NCBI RefSeq assembly: GCF_938030685.1 | Contig: NZ_CALHHX010000116.1 | Coordinates: 1 to 13,463, forward strand | Length of the DNA stretch: 13,463 bases | From: an uncultured Campylobacter sp. | Lineage (GTDB): Bacteria > Campylobacterota > Campylobacteria > Campylobacterales > Campylobacteraceae | Direction of reading: 5' to 3' | Shown here: positions 11,998-13,463 of the stretch, piece by piece | Position numbering within the stretch: position 1 is the first letter of the stretch | How the letters are laid out: every line of letters starts with the position of its first letter | Notes under the pieces: model-generated | What the model was told of the DNA's origin: nothing | The model's database searches: none | What the model saw: the letters and a program-made list of their open reading frames with translations, nothing else | Position numbers and translations under genes: made by a program

Positions 11998-13463
11998 CTA
12001 GTCTTCGCTCTTTACGATCTTAGCAAACTCGCCGAAGTAAATTTCTTTTAGCGCCTTTAGATTTTTACGGACGGAATTTATGCGAAACACTTCGCCGCCG
12101 CTGATGCCTAGTCGCATTAAGCTTAGCCCGTATTTTGCGGCCAGCTCTTTAAATTTCGCCTCGTCGCGCACGCCGAAAATCGCGCGCGAAAAGCTCTCGT
12201 CGAAAATATCTCTGCTATCATCGCAGCTCATCTCAAACTCGCCGCCAATGCCGCCCACGCACGCCATCTTCGCAAGCGTGATCGCCACGCCGCCGATTCC
12301 TACTGAGTTTGCAAATTCCAAAACCCCACTCCTGCCCGCCTCGATCGCGAAGTCCCACAGAGCGCGCTCTGCTTTTAAATTTAACTCCGGCAGGCTGCCT
12401 GCGACGCGGTTTTCCACCGTTTTCATATAAAGCGAGCCCGCAAAAACGCCCTTCGTATCGCCTACCAGATAGACGCTCACGCCGCTAGCGCAAAAATCGC
12501 TAGGGATGATCTCGCCCTCATTCGTTCCCACGCATACGATCGCGGGAGTAGGCTGTATGCTAACGCCGCCCGTTTCGTTATAAAGGCTTACGTTGCCGCT
12601 GATGACCGGAGTATTTAGTGCGGCGCAAGCCTGCTTGATCCCCTCGCAGCCCTGCGCGAACTGCCACATGACCTCGGGATTTTGCGGATTGCCGTAGTTT
12701 AGGCAGTCGGTGATGGCTAGAGGCGTCGCGCCGCTCATAGCGACCTTTCGCCCCGCCGACGCTACCGCGAGCGCCGCGCCTATGCGAGGATGGACGTAAT
12801 TCATCCGCGTGTTGCAGTCCGCAGCCATCGCGAGCTTTACGCCGTTTTGCTTAACTCGCATCACCGCAGCGCCCAGCATGCCGGGACGCTTGGCGGAGTT
12901 TAGCCCTACGCTGGCGTCGTATTGATCGTAAATGTAGGATTTATTTAGCACTTCGGGGTCCCCAAAAATTTTATCAAACGCCGCGTCCAGCTCGCGCTCG
13001 CTTGCGCCACAGCCGCATAAATTTTGTTGCGCGATCTGTGCCATATATGCAGGCTTTTTTATCGGGCGATCCAGCACGGGTGCGGCTTCGCTAAGAGGCT
13101 CGATCGGGATAACGCCCGCTAGCTCGCCGTGCCAAAAAAGCTCCATCTTGCCGCTATCCGTTACCTCGCCGATTACAGCGGCATCCAGATCCCATTTGGC
13201 AAAAATTTCTTTGATTTTCTCCTCGCAGCCCTTTTTGGCGCAGATCAGCATGCGCTCTTGACTCTCGCTTAGCATCAGCTCATACGGACTCATCCCTGCC
13301 TCGCGCATCGGCACCTTATCTAAGCTTAACCTCATGCCGCTGCCGCTGCGCCCCGCCATCTCAAAGCTACTCGAAGTAAGCCCCGCCGCACCCATATCCT
13401 GGATACCCACGACGTAGTCGGTTTTAAAAAGCTCCAAGCACGCCTCCATCAGCAGCTTTTCAG
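11998..13463 (-). CDS. purL: FGAM synthase large subunit, C-terminal two thirds (runs off window)
   Basis: The frame is open to the right edge (first complete codons EKLLMEACLELF) and ends at TAG 11998, giving 487 residues of an enzyme normally about 730 long, so roughly 240 N-terminal residues lie outside. PurL converts FGAR to FGAM with ATP and ammonia delivered by PurQ, with PurS completing the complex; neither is in the window. Recognisable are GIQDMGAAGLTSSSFEMAGR, SESQERML, the second-half repeat with KRPGMLGAAVMRVKQNG, DCLNYGNPQNPEVMWQF, GNVSLYNET and PTPAIVCVG, all typical of the small-type PurL. No lesion is visible. The next gene starts three bases after its stop. Confidence 0.97.
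   Translation of the reverse strand, partial: EKLLMEACLELFKTDYVVGIQDMGAAGLTSSSFEMAGRSGSGMRLSLDKVPMREAGMSPYELMLSESQERMLICAKKGCEEKIKEIFAKWDLDAAVIGEVTDSGKMELFWHGELAGVIPIEPLSEAAPVLDRPIKKPAYMAQIAQQNLCGCGASERELDAAFDKIFGDPEVLNKSYIYDQYDASVGLNSAKRPGMLGAAVMRVKQNGVKLAMAADCNTRMNYVHPRIGAALAVASAGRKVAMSGATPLAITDCLNYGNPQNPEVMWQFAQGCEGIKQACAALNTPVISGNVSLYNETGGVSIQPTPAIVCVGTNEGEIIPSDFCASGVSVYLVGDTKGVFAGSLYMKTVENRVAGSLPELNLKAERALWDFAIEAGRSGVLEFANSVGIGGVAITLAKMACVGGIGGEFEMSCDDSRDIFDESFSRAIFGVRDEAKFKELAAKYGLSLMRLGISGGEVFRINSVRKNLKALKEIYFGEFAKIVKSED

Noticed and set aside
1..13463. tRNA or rRNA genes
   Set aside because: No cloverleaf with a GTTCGA-type T-loop and acceptor pairing, and no conserved rRNA segment, was found on reading either strand by eye.

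Overview
The window looks like chromosomal DNA of a higher-GC, probably oral, Campylobacter (gracilis/rectus/showae/curvus type). This rests on a purL, DnaJ-like, purH gene order that I recall from C. jejuni (Cj0955c-Cj0953c), on Campylobacter-like protein sequences, and on extreme enrichment of AAATTT-type words in fairly GC-rich DNA. Species assignment is inference. Every gene I accept lies on the minus strand, so transcription runs from high to low coordinates.

Right part (about 5300-13463): a purine-biosynthesis block interrupted by accessory genes. It holds the 3' two thirds of purL (FGAM synthase), a membrane-anchored TerB/J-domain co-chaperone (DjlA-like) three bases downstream, then three small paralogous lipoproteins, a cytoplasmic SDH/ClpP-like serine protease, a 480-bp AAATTT-rich spacer, a fourth paralogous lipoprotein, and purH 16 bases after it. 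The lipoproteins fall into two subtypes arranged A-B-A-[protease]-B. Two of them share a nearly identical 69-bp 5' end, which points to duplication or gene conversion.

Middle (2376-5291): a secreted MsrA-MsrB fusion between two long non-coding stretches. The upstream stretch (3915-5291) is a degenerate array of AAAATTTT-centred words in GC-rich DNA, with an 8-G tract and a 125-bp-period imperfect duplication beside purH. The downstream stretch (2376-2819) is rich in CCGACC/CCGATCGG words.

Left part (1 to about 2280): a sharply AT-rich acquired-looking island. A truncated gene joined to GC-rich DNA at a perfect 7-bp-stem hairpin is followed by a terminator, a near-consensus sigma-70 promoter and a row of five small genes with good ribosome binding sites. 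Three consecutive genes each show one candidate inactivating lesion: an in-frame TAG, one extra G in a G-run, and one missing A in an A-run. A TPR-like protein and the start of another small protein follow. The layout resembles the orphan-toxin/immunity-gene rows next to polymorphic-toxin or contact-dependent-inhibition loci, here partly decayed. No toxin domain is identified, so that reading is inference.
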